From NCBI RefSeq assembly GCF_030698145.1, contig NZ_JAUYNW010000046.1, positions 19,979 to 83,978 of the forward strand: DNA of 64,000 bases, given 5' to 3'. The position numbers and the translations under genes were made by a program. Below the pieces are notes generated by a model, which saw only the letters and a list, made by a program, of their open reading frames with translations, searched no databases and was not told the origin of the DNA. Positions 31,031 to 39,663 of this stretch are shown here, one piece after another (position 1 is the stretch's first letter; each line of letters starts with the position of its first letter). The DNA comes from Phenylobacterium sp. GTDB taxonomy: Bacteria; Pseudomonadota; Alphaproteobacteria; Caulobacterales; Caulobacteraceae.

Positions 31031-31212
31031 CTGATTTCGTGTGGCTCTCAGACGAGTACAGCGTGCCGATCGAGACGCTTTGTATGCACGAGCCCCCCGC
31101 GCCGAACCGGGACTTCAGGTGCATCAGGGCCGCCGGCCATCCTGGCAAGCACCGCTACAGCATGGACGCTCGCGTTCGGCCCTACTCCCACAAAGAGAAG
31201 CGGCCGGACTGA
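31027..31212 (+). CDS. Small Cys/His-containing phage protein
   Basis: A 61-aa protein (MTDFVWLSDEYSVPIETLCM) whose ATG overlaps the upstream stop. C19 and H21, then C33 with AAGHPGKHRYSMD, give a possible CxH...CxnHxxxH metal site, similar in arrangement to short phage proteins that start with a cysteine-histidine box. The stop overlaps the next start by one base. Unknown function. Confidence 0.55.
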   Translation: MTDFVWLSDEYSVPIETLCMHEPPAPNRDFRCIRAAGHPGKHRYSMDARVRPYSHKEKRPD

Positions 31213-31550
31213 TGGACTATCTAACCCGCAAACAGGCCCTGGCGGTCATGGAGCGCGCACTGCAGGGCGTGTTCGGCCATCGCCGGGCGATCGGCCAGCA
31301 GATGCGGGATGCCGCCCTGGCGCACGCCCAGGCTCGCCACCCTGAGTTTCGGCGGTCCTCCCACTTCCCTTGCTCCAGTCGCTGGAGCAAGGCGGACGCC
31401 CACGCGATGGACCAGCACCTGGTCGCATTGCATTTCGCGCGGGGCCGCGAGCTGGCCGCGCTGGACGCCAAGATCGAGCGCCAGCGCGCGGCGATCAACG
31501 CCTTCCGGAGCAAGCACGGGATCAACGCCCCTTTTGAGATTGCGGCCTAA
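31212..31550 (+). CDS. Hypothetical helical phage protein
   Basis: A 112-aa basic protein (MDYLTRKQALAVMERALQGV) from the ATG at 31212. It is almost entirely helical, with a predicted long helix at the C-terminus (HFARGRELAALDAKIERQRA) that could form a coiled coil. One Cys at SHFPCSSRW. Overlaps the previous stop by one base. No family recognised. Confidence 0.58.
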   Translation: MDYLTRKQALAVMERALQGVFGHRRAIGQQMRDAALAHAQARHPEFRRSSHFPCSSRWSKADAHAMDQHLVALHFARGRELAALDAKIERQRAAINAFRSKHGINAPFEIAA

Positions 31551-31552
31551 TC

Positions 31553-31720
31553 ATGCGGGCCGCGGCGCATCCCCAGCCCGAGGCCGACGACGTCGCGCCC
31601 GAACTGCTGCGCCTGATCCAGGCCCTTGCGCGCGCCCATGCCGATGAGGACTATGCGGCCGCGGCCGAGGGTCGCCTGGGAGCGTCCGACATGCCCGACC
31701 CCGCGCCGGCCTGTGCCTGA
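31553..31720 (+). CDS. Very small conserved-looking protein before the integrase
   Basis: A 55-aa protein beginning at 31553 (MRAAAHPQPEADDVAPELLR, then LIQALARAHADEDYAAAAEG), two bases after the upstream stop and three bases before the integrase start. It is one acidic amphipathic helix with a disordered tail. Short proteins with the pattern APELLRLIxALARAxAxxDYAA often precede serine recombinase genes in alphaproteobacterial prophages, as I recall. That would fit a recombination accessory role, but none is shown. Confidence 0.55.
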   Translation: MRAAAHPQPEADDVAPELLRLIQALARAHADEDYAAAAEGRLGASDMPDPAPACA

Positions 31721-31723
31721 TCC

Positions 31724-33340
31724 ATGCGCGTCGCCATCTACGCCCGCTATTCCGACGACAAGCAAAACCCTCGCTCGATCGAGGACCAGGTCGAACTCTG
31801 CACCCGTCACGCTCGCGCCAAGGGCTGGACGATCGTCAACACCTTCCTGGACGCGGCGATCTCCGGCGCAGCCATGGCCAATCGGCCGGGCCTGCTGGCC
31901 GCCGTCGCAGCGGCCGAGGACGGCCAGATCGACGCCCTGCTTACCGAGGATGAAGACCGCATCGCCCGGAGCCTGGAGCATCTGGCGCACGTCGTCAGCC
32001 GCCTCGACTTCGCCGGAGCCCGGCTAGCCACCCTGGAAGTCGAGCGGGTCGAAACGATGCGCGTCGCCTTCAAGGGCCTCATCGGCCAGGACTACCTGAA
32101 AGGCCTCTCGGCCAAGACCAAACGCGGGATGCACTCCAACGCCGAGAAGGGTCTCGCCACGGGCTCGCGGCTCTACGGCTACGCCTCCCAGCCCGGCGGG
32201 GCCATGGCCATTGTCGAAACGGAACGCACCGTCATTCTTCGGATCTTCCAGGAATGCGCTCAGGGCGCGCACGCCCGCCAGATCGCGGCCGGCCTCAATA
32301 CCGATCGCATCCCCGGTCCGCGCGGCGGGACCTGGAACACATCGACCATCGCCGGCTCCAAGCAGCGGGCCAACGGAGTTCTCAACACCGAGCTTTATGC
32401 CGGCGTGAAGGTCTTCAACCGGATCGACATGCGCAAGGACCCCCGCACGGGCAAGCGCATCTCAAAGCCAAGGCCCGAGGGAGAGTGGAAACGCGTGGCG
32501 GTCCCCCATCTGCGGATCGTGCCGCCGGACCTCTGGGCGGCCGTCAGGGCGCGGCGCGATGGCCGCGCCGCCTTCAGCCGCTCGCCCCGCCCCAAGCATG
32601 TATTCTCCGGCCTCATCCGCTGCGCCGAGTGCGGCGCCAGCATGACTGTGACGGATAGCCGGGGCCGCCTGGGCTGCGCCGCACACCGCGAGAAAGGACC
32701 GGCGGTCTGCACGAACGATCGCCGCGTCGCCCGCCAGGAGGTCGAGTCCCGGGTCCTCACGGCCCTCCGCGACCGCCTCCTGACCCCGGCGGCCGTCAAG
32801 GCCTATGTCCTGGCCTATCATCAGGCATGGGAGGCCAGGCGGTCCGCCAGCACTAGCCAGATCGCCCCCCTGGCGCGACGCGTCGGCGAGCTGACCCGGC
32901 AAATCGAACGGCTAGTCGACGCCATCTGCGACGGGACGGCCTCGCCGGCCATGCGCGAAAGACTGGCCGCACAGGAGGCCGAGAAGGCCGATGTCGTGTC
33001 CCGCCTCGCCATCGCCCAAGCCAACGCCCCGCCGCCGCTCACGCTCCACCCCAGGGCCGCCGAGCAATACGCCCGCCGCGTCGATGACCTGCAGGCGCTG
33101 CTAACCCGCCAGGCCAAACTCGACACGCCGGAAGCGATGGCGCTGATGGAGGCCGTTCGCGCCCTGGTCGACCACATCGATGTCCGGGTCGTCGGCTACG
33201 AGAAGGACGCCCCGGTCATGGTGACCCTGCATGGGACCCTCGCCGCCTTCATGCGTCGGCAGGACGATACTTATCCCCAACAGGGGTTGTATCGAGTGGT
33301 AGCTGGGGGCGGGATCGAACCGCCGACCTGTGGGTTATGA
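31724..33340 (+). CDS. Serine-family site-specific integrase
   Basis: A 538-aa large serine recombinase that integrates and excises the prophage. The N-terminal resolvase domain starts RVAIYARYSDDKQNPRSIED, with the catalytic Ser10. The recombinase domain (DRIPGPRGGTWNTSTIAGSK) follows at about residues 170-280. The zinc ribbon is RCAECGASMTVTDSRGRLGC, continuing to AVCTN. A coiled-coil region follows (SQIAPLARRVGELTRQIERL). The last 14 codons (33297-33340, VAGGGIEPPTCGL) lie inside the tRNA-Met gene on the opposite strand, and the stop codon overlaps the anticodon. The true C-terminus in free phage DNA will therefore differ. Confidence 0.93.
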   Translation: MRVAIYARYSDDKQNPRSIEDQVELCTRHARAKGWTIVNTFLDAAISGAAMANRPGLLAAVAAAEDGQIDALLTEDEDRIARSLEHLAHVVSRLDFAGARLATLEVERVETMRVAFKGLIGQDYLKGLSAKTKRGMHSNAEKGLATGSRLYGYASQPGGAMAIVETERTVILRIFQECAQGAHARQIAAGLNTDRIPGPRGGTWNTSTIAGSKQRANGVLNTELYAGVKVFNRIDMRKDPRTGKRISKPRPEGEWKRVAVPHLRIVPPDLWAAVRARRDGRAAFSRSPRPKHVFSGLIRCAECGASMTVTDSRGRLGCAAHREKGPAVCTNDRRVARQEVESRVLTALRDRLLTPAAVKAYVLAYHQAWEARRSASTSQIAPLARRVGELTRQIERLVDAICDGTASPAMRERLAAQEAEKADVVSRLAIAQANAPPPLTLHPRAAEQYARRVDDLQALLTRQAKLDTPEAMALMEAVRALVDHIDVRVVGYEKDAPVMVTLHGTLAAFMRRQDDTYPQQGLYRVVAGGGIEPPTCGL

Positions 33341-33373
33341 ATCCACCGCTCTAACCATCTGAGCTACCCAGCC
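33297..33373 (-). tRNA. tRNA-Met (CAT), prophage attachment site
   Basis: A 77-nt cloverleaf on the minus strand from 33373 to 33297. The acceptor is GGCTGGG/CCCAGCT with encoded CCA end, D arm GCTC...GAGC, anticodon CAT (33339-33337) in loop TTCATAA, T arm with GTTCGATCC. Elongator Met is most likely; Ile2 cannot be excluded without identity analysis. Two imperfect pairs are seen: G1-U72 and A31-C39. Its 3' half coincides with the end of the integrase frame, so the phage appears to use it as attB and to rebuild its 3' end. Confidence 0.92.
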
Positions 33374-33469
33374 GCCGGGCCTTTCGGCGAGGGGCGGGTT
33401 ATAGGGTGGGTTTTTCGCCGCTTCAAGCGGCTTGGGTGCGGCGCGTTACCCAGCTAGGCTCTCTCCGGC

Positions 33470-34498
33470 ATGAGCGTGCTTCACCTCCTGGGAACGGCCG
33501 GCGAAGGCGGCGCGGAAACCTACTTCCTCGACCTGGTCGGCGCCTTGGCGCGGGCGGGCGTGGAACAGGCCTGCGCCATCCGCGCAAACGCCAACCGCGA
33601 GGCGGCCCTGGAGCGTCTCGGCGCGCCGTCCGGGGTGTTCCGGTTCGGCGGGCCCGTCGACATCCTGACCAAGCCCAAGCTGGCCGGCTTCGCTCGCAAG
33701 CAGGACGTGAAGCTGGCCCTGGCCTGGATGAACCGCGCCGCGCGCCACACGCCCAAGGGCCCCTGGGCGCGGATCGGGCGGCTGGGCGGCTACTACAACC
33801 TCAAATACTACAAGGGCTTCGACGAGCTGGTCGCCAATACCGAGGACATCGCCGACTGGGTGGTGGGCCAGGGCTGGCCGGCCGGCAAGGTGCGCCACAT
33901 CCCCAACTTCGCCGAGGCCCCCGCCGAGGTCGGCCCCGCCGACCGGGCGGCGCTGGACACGCCAGGCGACGTCCCGCTGCTGCTGGCCATGGGCCGGCTG
34001 CACGACTCCAAGGCCCACGACGTCTCGCTCAACGCCCTGGTCCAGGCCCCGGACGCCCACCTGTGGATCGCCGGGGCCGGCCCTCTGGAGGCCAAGCTGA
34101 AGGCCATGGCCCAGGCGCTGGGCGTGGCGGGCCGGGTCAGGTTCCTGGGCTGGCGCAACGACGCCTCGGCGCTCTACCGGGCCGCCGATATCTGCGTCTT
34201 CCCCTCGCGCTACGAACCCCTGGGCAATGTGGTGATCCAGTCCTGGGCCCACGGCCTGCCGGTGATCGCCGCCGCCAGCCAGGGCCCCGCCGCCCTGATT
34301 CGCGACGGCGAGGACGGCCTGCTGGTTCCGGTCGACGACGCCCAGGCCCTGGCCCAGGCGGTCAACCGGCTGCTAACCGACCCGATGCTGCGCACGGGTC
34401 TGGCCAAGCGCGGCGCGGCGCGGGTGGAGGCCGAATTCTCCCAGGCCGCCGTGGTCGCCCAGTGGCGGCAGCTGTTCGCCGACTACGGGGCGATCTGA
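33470..34498 (+). CDS. GT4-family glycosyltransferase
   Basis: A 342-aa cytoplasmic or membrane-peripheral glycosyltransferase of GT-B fold. N-terminal domain: MSVLHLLGTAGEGGAETYFL, with the Gly-rich acceptor loop. C-terminal nucleotide-sugar domain: LLAMGRLHDSKAHDVSLNAL, WIAGAGPLEAKLKAMAQ, and the donor-binding E-x7-E-like segment SRYEPLGNVVIQSWAHGLP. It has the size and pattern of LPS/O-antigen GT4 enzymes. The next gene, an AsnB-type amidotransferase, overlaps it by one base (TGATG), so the two probably modify the same surface glycan. It is the first chromosomal gene beside the prophage attachment tRNA. Confidence 0.87.
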   Translation: MSVLHLLGTAGEGGAETYFLDLVGALARAGVEQACAIRANANREAALERLGAPSGVFRFGGPVDILTKPKLAGFARKQDVKLALAWMNRAARHTPKGPWARIGRLGGYYNLKYYKGFDELVANTEDIADWVVGQGWPAGKVRHIPNFAEAPAEVGPADRAALDTPGDVPLLLAMGRLHDSKAHDVSLNALVQAPDAHLWIAGAGPLEAKLKAMAQALGVAGRVRFLGWRNDASALYRAADICVFPSRYEPLGNVVIQSWAHGLPVIAAASQGPAALIRDGEDGLLVPVDDAQALAQAVNRLLTDPMLRTGLAKRGAARVEAEFSQAAVVAQWRQLFADYGAI

Positions 34499-36189
34499 TG
34501 TGCGGCATAGCCGGCGTGATCGGCCCGGGCGGCTCCGCCCGGCCGCTGATCGAGGCGATCACCCACCGCGGCCCTGACGGCGTGTTCGTGGAGGAGACGC
34601 CCGGCCGGTCGCTGGCCCATGCGCGACTGTCGATCATCGACCTGGAAGGCGGCTGGCAGCCGCTGCACGGGGCGGGCTCGACGGTCATCGGCAATGGCGA
34701 GATCTACAACTATGTCGAACTGACCCGGGACTTCGACCTGGGCGAACGCCTGGTCACCGGCTCGGACTTCGAGCCCCTGCTGCACCTCTATGCGCAGGAG
34801 GGCCCCGCCGCCTTCGAGCGCCTGCGGGGCATGTACGCCTTCTGCCTGATCGGGAACGACGGGCGGACCTGGCTGGTTCGCGACCCGTTCGGGATCAAGC
34901 CGCTCTATCTGCTGGAGCAGGGCGGCTCGGTCGCCTTCGCCTCCGAGCCGCGGGCCTTCCTGGCCGCCGGCCTGATCGGGGCCGAGCTGTCGGAGGACCG
35001 GGCGCGCGAGTTGCTGGCCTTCAACTACACCCTGGGCGAGACGACCATCTTCGAGGGGCTTCGCCGCCTGGCGCCGGGCGAAATCGTCGAGATCGTGGAC
35101 GGCAAGGCCGTCCCACGCGGGCGGCGGATCGCCGTTCCGGCCAAGCTCTCGCGAGGCGACGACGAGGCCCGGTTGATCGACCGACTGGACACGGTTCTGG
35201 AGGACAGTGTCCGGGTCCACCAACGCTCCGACGTCCCCTATGGCCTGTTCCTGTCGGGCGGGATCGACTCGGCTGCGGTGGCCACCCTGATGTCGCGGCT
35301 GAACGAACGCCCGGTGACCGCCTTCACCTGCGGCTTCGACGCGCCGGGTGCGCGCGACGAACGGGCGCAGGCCGAACGGGTGGCCAAGGCGCTGAACCTC
35401 GACTGGCGCGAGACCCGCTTCGGCGAGGAGGACTTCTGGCGGATCCTACCTCAGGTCGCCTGGGCCATGGACGACCCCACCGCCGACTACGCGACCCTGC
35501 CCACCTACAAGCTCGCCGAGGCCGCCAAGGGGACGCTCACCGTGATCCTGACCGGCGAGGGCGGCGACGAGCTGTTCGGCGGCTATGGCCGCTACCGCCG
35601 GGCGCTGCGGCCCGCCTGGCTGGGCGGACGCCTGGCCGAACCGCGCGGCGCGGAGCCCGCGGTCCTCGCCCGCTGGCGCGCCGCGGCCCAGGCGCCGGAG
35701 GGCCTGACCCGTCTGCAGCAGGCCCAGTGGGCCGACATCGCCACCTGGTTGCCGAACGACCTGCTGACCAAGCTCGACCGCTGCCTGATGGCCCATGGCT
35801 TGGAGGGCCGCACGCCGTTCCTCGATCCGGAGGTCGCCGCCTTCGCCTTCCCCCTGCCCGACCGGTTCAAGGTGCGCGGGCGCTACGGCAAGTGGCTGCT
35901 GCGCAAATGGCTGGAGCGCGCCTGCCCCGCCGCCGAGCCCTGGGCGCGGAAGCAGGGCTTCACCGTGCCGGTCGACGCCTGGATCGCGCCCCGCGCCCAG
36001 GCGATCGGGGCGCGGGTGGCCAAGCTCGGCGCCGTGCGCCGGGTGCGCAGCCCGCAGGCCGTCGAGGCGGCCTTCTCGGCCGATGGCGGGGAGCGCTGGC
36101 CGCTGCTGTTCTATGCGGTCTGGTCGCTGATCCACGTGGAAGGCGCCGCGCCCGCCGACGCCCTGGCCGCCGTGACCGGAACGATCTGA
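34498..36189 (+). CDS. AsnB-type glutamine-dependent amidotransferase (asparagine synthetase family)
   Basis: A 563-aa class II amidotransferase. Cys2 (MCGIAGVIG) is the N-terminal nucleophile of the glutaminase domain, with THRGPDG and IGNGEIYNY as glutamine-binding motifs. The synthetase domain has the PP-loop [12 protein letters not shown] (ATP pyrophosphatase) and [16 protein letters not shown]. The length (563) is somewhat below classical AsnB. Next to a GT4 enzyme it resembles AsnB paralogues that amidate sugar carboxylates in O-antigen or capsule, rather than making free asparagine; both remain possible. Translationally coupled to the glycosyltransferase. Confidence 0.88.
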   Translation: MCGIAGVIGPGGSARPLIEAITHRGPDGVFVEETPGRSLAHARLSIIDLEGGWQPLHGAGSTVIGNGEIYNYVELTRDFDLGERLVTGSDFEPLLHLYAQEGPAAFERLRGMYAFCLIGNDGRTWLVRDPFGIKPLYLLEQGGSVAFASEPRAFLAAGLIGAELSEDRARELLAFNYTLGETTIFEGLRRLAPGEIVEIVDGKAVPRGRRIAVPAKLSRGDDEARLIDRLDTVLEDSVRVHQRSDVPYGLFLSGGIDSAAVATLMSRLNERPVTAFTCGFDAPGARDERAQAERVAKALNLDWRETRFGEEDFWRILPQVAWAMDDPTADYATLPTYKLAEAAKGTLTVILTGEGGDELFGGYGRYRRALRPAWLGGRLAEPRGAEPAVLARWRAAAQAPEGLTRLQQAQWADIATWLPNDLLTKLDRCLMAHGLEGRTPFLDPEVAAFAFPLPDRFKVRGRYGKWLLRKWLERACPAAEPWARKQGFTVPVDAWIAPRAQAIGARVAKLGAVRRVRSPQAVEAAFSADGGERWPLLFYAVWSLIHVEGAAPADALAAVTGTI

Positions 36190-36229
36190 CCCTCTCGGCC
36201 TTTCATGGCTTTCCGATCTCGGAGTCCCC

Positions 36230-37447
36230 ATGCGCAGCTTCCTTGTGACCACGGCCTTCGCGACGGTGCTGGCCGCCTGCGGCGGAACCGTCGGCCAGAC
36301 CCAGACCCAGACCACGTCCCTGGAGACCCGGCCGCCCAACGCCGAGGGCCAGGCCCCCGCCTTCGCCGGCCAGACCCGCGCGCCGGAGGTGAAGTCGAAC
36401 GTCGCCTATGAGATCCAGACCATGGCCGAGGGGCTGGACAAGCCCTGGGGCCTGGCCTTCCTGCCCGACGGCCGGCTGCTGATCAGCGAGCGGCCGGGCC
36501 GCCTGCGCATCCTGGCGACCGACGGCAAGCTGTCGGAACCGGTGGCGGGCCTGCCGGCCGTCGACGCGCGCGGCCAGGGCGGCCTGCTGGGCCTGGCGGT
36601 CGATCCGGCCTTCAGCCGCACCGGCCTGATCTACTGGGCCTATGCCGAGGCCGGCGCCGAGGGCGCCAACCACACCGCGGTGGCGCGGGGCCGGCTGACC
36701 GGGAACGGGGTCGAGAACGTCCAGGTGATCTTCCGCCAGACCCCGTCGATCGCCTCGACCCTGCACTATGGCGGCCGGCTGGTGTTCGCCCGCGACGGGA
36801 CCCTGTTCGTGACCCTGGGCGAGCGCTCGATCCTGACCGGGCGAGTCCAGGCCCAGCGCATGGACGGGACGATCGGCAAGGTCGTGCGGATCAACGCCGA
36901 TGGCTCGGTCCCCAAGGACAACCCCTTCGTCGGCAAGGCCGGCGTCCACCCCGAGATCTGGTCCATCGGCCACCGCAACATCCTCTCGGCGGCCCTGGAT
37001 CCCAAGACCGGCAAGCTGTGGGAGGTCGAGCACGGCGCCCGGGGTGGCGACGAGCTGAACCAGGCGGAAAAGGGCAAGGACTACGGCTGGCCGACCGTCA
37101 CCTATGGCGAGGAATATTCCGGCCAGCCGGTGGGCGACGGGCTCACCGCCAAGGCGGGGATGGAACAGCCGGTCTATTACTGGGACCCGGTGATCGCGCC
37201 CGCGGGCCTAGCCTTCCATGACGGCAAGGGGTTCCCGGCCTGGAAGGGCAGCGCGCTGATCGGCGGCCTCTCCAGCAAGCGGGTGGTCCGCCTGGCGATG
37301 AAGGACGGCAAGGTCGTCGGCGAAGAGCACCTGTTCACCGAACTGGGCGAACGCATCCGCGACGTCGTCGTCGGCCCGGACGGCGCGGTTTGGCTGGCCA
37401 CCGACAACGCCAAGGGCCGGGTGTTGAAGGTCATCCCGAAGCCCTAG
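36230..37447 (+). CDS. PQQ-dependent aldose sugar dehydrogenase-like lipoprotein (Gdh/YliI family)
   Basis: A 405-aa exported protein. The N-terminus [20 protein letters not shown] has a lipobox (LAAC, Cys17), so a periplasmic lipoprotein is predicted. A Gln/Thr-rich linker follows, then a six-bladed beta-propeller: [60 protein letters not shown] (with the RN motif), [14 protein letters not shown] and [14 protein letters not shown]. These are the blades of the soluble glucose/aldose dehydrogenase family that oxidises sugars to lactones with PQQ. PQQ synthesis is not encoded here. Its stop shares CTAG with the convergent FAD oxidoreductase gene. Confidence 0.88.
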   Translation: MRSFLVTTAFATVLAACGGTVGQTQTQTTSLETRPPNAEGQAPAFAGQTRAPEVKSNVAYEIQTMAEGLDKPWGLAFLPDGRLLISERPGRLRILATDGKLSEPVAGLPAVDARGQGGLLGLAVDPAFSRTGLIYWAYAEAGAEGANHTAVARGRLTGNGVENVQVIFRQTPSIASTLHYGGRLVFARDGTLFVTLGERSILTGRVQAQRMDGTIGKVVRINADGSVPKDNPFVGKAGVHPEIWSIGHRNILSAALDPKTGKLWEVEHGARGGDELNQAEKGKDYGWPTVTYGEEYSGQPVGDGLTAKAGMEQPVYYWDPVIAPAGLAFHDGKGFPAWKGSALIGGLSSKRVVRLAMKDGKVVGEEHLFTELGERIRDVVVGPDGAVWLATDNAKGRVLKVIPKP

Positions 37448-38556
37448 AGCCCGAGCCGCCCAGCGATCTCTTCGCCGATCGCCAGCGAGGAGGTCAGACC
37501 GGGGCTCTCGATGCCGAACAGCGTGACCAGACCGTGCAGCCCATGGGCCTGGGGCCCGTCGATGCGGAAGTCGGGCTGCGGCTCGTCGGGGCCATGCAGC
37601 TTGGGGCGGATGCCAGCGTAGTCGGGGGCCAGGGCGCCGTCGGGCAGGCCGGGCCAGAACTTGCGGATATAACGGTAGAACTCGCCAGCCCGGTCGGGAT
37701 CGACGCTGTAGTCTAGGGTGTCGACGAACTGCAAGTCCGGGCCGAACACCGCCTGGCCGCCCAGGTCACGGCGGTAGTGCGTGCCGAGCGCCCCGTGGAT
37801 CGGCGGCGGATAGATCAGCCGCGCGAACGGCGCCTTCCCCGTCAGCCGGAAATAGACCCCCTTGCCGTAGTGCAGCGGCGGGATGGTCGCCTTGGGGAAG
37901 CCCTCGATGGTCGCCGCCACGGCCTGGGCCGAGAGCCCCGGCGCGGTGACCAGCAGCCGGCAGGTGAGCGTGGTCGGCTCCTCACCGCCGGCCCGCACCG
38001 AGAAGCCGCCGCCGTCCAGCGGGCTTGCGCCCTCGAAGGGCGTGGAGGTCACCACCGCCCCGCCGGCGGCCTCGATCTCGCCCTGCAGGGCCAGCATGTA
38101 GCCGTGGCTGTCGAAAACCCCGCTCTGCGGCGAGATCAGCGCGCCTTCGCAGGCCAGCTCCGGCTCCAGGGCCAGGACCTGGGCCTTGGTCATTGGCTCC
38201 ATGCCCTCGACGTCATTGGCCTGAGCCTGGTCGAGGATGGCGTCGAGCCGGGCGACCTCGTCGGCCGTGGTGGCCACCACCAGCTTGCCGCAACGGTCGT
38301 AGGCCACCTTGTGGCTGTCGAGAAAGGCGTAGAGGGCGCGCCGCCCCTGGACGCATAGCCGCGCCTTCAGCGACCCGGTGGCGTAGTAGAGCCCGCCATG
38401 GATCACCTCGGAATTGCGCGCCGAGACCCCCTCGCCGATGATCGGTCCGGCCTCCAGCACCGCCACGACCAGGCCGCGCTTGGAGAGCGCATACCCGCAG
38501 GCCAGGCCCACCGCGCCCGCGCCCACCACCACCGCATCGAAATCGAAATCCGCCAT
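37444..38556 (-). CDS. FAD-dependent oxidoreductase, L-2-hydroxyglutarate dehydrogenase-like
   Basis: A 370-aa DAO-family flavoenzyme. The Rossmann motif is [20 protein letters not shown] at the N-terminus; [20 protein letters not shown] is the characteristic LhgO/L2HGDH pattern, and the C-terminus has [20 protein letters not shown] for FAD binding. The family oxidises L-2-hydroxyglutarate to 2-oxoglutarate, a metabolite repair reaction. Length is slightly below the 400 usual for LhgO. It is convergent with the sugar dehydrogenase; the two stop codons share four bases. The substrate is inferred from motif similarity only. Confidence 0.83.
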   Translation of the reverse strand: MADFDFDAVVVGAGAVGLACGYALSKRGLVVAVLEAGPIIGEGVSARNSEVIHGGLYYATGSLKARLCVQGRRALYAFLDSHKVAYDRCGKLVVATTADEVARLDAILDQAQANDVEGMEPMTKAQVLALEPELACEGALISPQSGVFDSHGYMLALQGEIEAAGGAVVTSTPFEGASPLDGGGFSVRAGGEEPTTLTCRLLVTAPGLSAQAVAATIEGFPKATIPPLHYGKGVYFRLTGKAPFARLIYPPPIHGALGTHYRRDLGGQAVFGPDLQFVDTLDYSVDPDRAGEFYRYIRKFWPGLPDGALAPDYAGIRPKLHGPDEPQPDFRIDGPQAHGLHGLVTLFGIESPGLTSSLAIGEEIAGRLGL

Positions 38557-38716
38557 GGTTCGTGGTTAGCCGAAGCGCGACGTGGCGCAAGCCCAGCTTC
38601 CAATTTCAGCCATAGCGATGCGGCCGATTGCGAACGATGGCATCGGTTCCCTTTTTGTTCTGGACAACTCAAGGTCGCGGTGATGAGGTATGCGCAAACG
38701 GTAGAGGTTGGGACTG

Positions 38717-39598
38717 ATGGCGCTGATTGGTTTGGCCGTGATCGCCACAGTGTTTGCGGGGATCTATCTCTACTTCCGCCTGACGATCCCACGGCGGCTC
38801 AAACGCCCCGAATCCAGCGAACCCTCCGACGACTTCGTGCGAATCCGCGGGCGCATGGAGAACATGGCCGCGCCGACCCTTGTGGCGGCGCCAGCGGTGG
38901 TTCCCGACTTCTCGAAGCTTGGGGGTCATCCTGAGCTCCCGAACGGGCTTGATTGGCCGGAGGGGCCAGAAGGACCGCTCGCATTCCTCGCACAGTTCGA
39001 CCTTCAACTAGCGCGCGCGTCCGGGGGGCCCGAGTGGCTGCCGGGACTTGGCGCGATCTACGTCTTTCACGACGAGAGGTGGGGCATGAATGACCAGGTC
39101 CGGATCGTCCATTCCACCAACGAGCCCGATGCGCCGCGGACTCCACCGGCACGTTTGAAGCCTGAACTGCGCTATCTTGAACGTCGCGTCGAGATGATCA
39201 GGCTGACGTCGACTCCGAGCCTCGACTGGTTGAACGAAGACGTACGCACGATCGACGTCTCAGAAAGCGAGTTGGATGAACTCGCGAACCTTCCGAGCGC
39301 CGATCTTGGGAGCGGACCAACGCACAAGCTCGGCGGCTATCCGGACGAGATTCAGGAGGAACAAATGGCTCTCTCCTGCGAGCACGCCGTTCGCGGGCTC
39401 GAGTATCGGTTCGGCAAGCCGGTCTCTCCGGAAATCGAAGCCGCGTCTGAGGAGTGGCGGCTGTTGGCCCAAATCGACTCAGACTCCAAATTGAAGATGA
39501 ACTGGGGGGACGGCGGAATGTTTTACGTTTTCATTCGCGAAGCAGACGCGCGAACCGGAGATTTCTCGAGGACCGTGACACTTAGTCAAACCCACTAG
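38717..39598 (+). CDS. DUF1963 (YwqG-like) protein with N-terminal membrane anchor
   Basis: A 293-aa protein from the ATG at 38717, which has GAGG nine bases upstream; a TTG three codons earlier is less likely. Residues 1-20 are a single membrane helix (MALIGLAVIATVFAGIYLYF) followed by a basic RRLKR. The rest is a DUF1963 domain: FSKLGGHPELPNGLDWPEGP, PLAFLAQFDLQLA and the second box HKLGGYPDEIQ. The family has no established biochemical role; some members are linked with toxin immunity or polymorphic loci. Base composition looks less GC-rich than its neighbours, so acquisition by transfer is possible. No partner gene is adjacent. Confidence 0.78.
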   Translation: MALIGLAVIATVFAGIYLYFRLTIPRRLKRPESSEPSDDFVRIRGRMENMAAPTLVAAPAVVPDFSKLGGHPELPNGLDWPEGPEGPLAFLAQFDLQLARASGGPEWLPGLGAIYVFHDERWGMNDQVRIVHSTNEPDAPRTPPARLKPELRYLERRVEMIRLTSTPSLDWLNEDVRTIDVSESELDELANLPSADLGSGPTHKLGGYPDEIQEEQMALSCEHAVRGLEYRFGKPVSPEIEAASEEWRLLAQIDSDSKLKMNWGDGGMFYVFIREADARTGDFSRTVTLSQTH

Positions 39599-39663
39599 GG
39601 CCATAGGCAAACCGCCGCCCCGCCTCTAGCCTCACCGCAACGAACAAGCTGGGGAGCGGGACG

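Larger units (their letters stand above)
1..33340. mobile_element. Temperate siphophage prophage (left end outside window)
   Basis: A contiguous block of phage modules: integrase, repressor pair, replication, packaging, head and long non-contractile tail. No tail sheath or baseplate genes are seen, and a tape measure plus lambda-like tail chaperones are present, so a siphophage is inferred. The right boundary lies inside the tRNA-Met gene at 33297-33373, because the serine integrase frame runs into that tRNA and genes to its right are chromosomal. The left attachment site is not in the window, and neither are recognisable holin or endolysin genes, so the element is longer than what is shown. 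All structural genes are open and tightly packed with 1-4 nt overlaps, so the prophage looks intact in the visible part. Confidence 0.93.

Noticed and set aside
1..33340. parS (GTTTCACGTGAAAC-type) sites for the ParB-like protein
   Set aside because: I saw no such sequence in the prophage, so a classical partition locus is not claimed.
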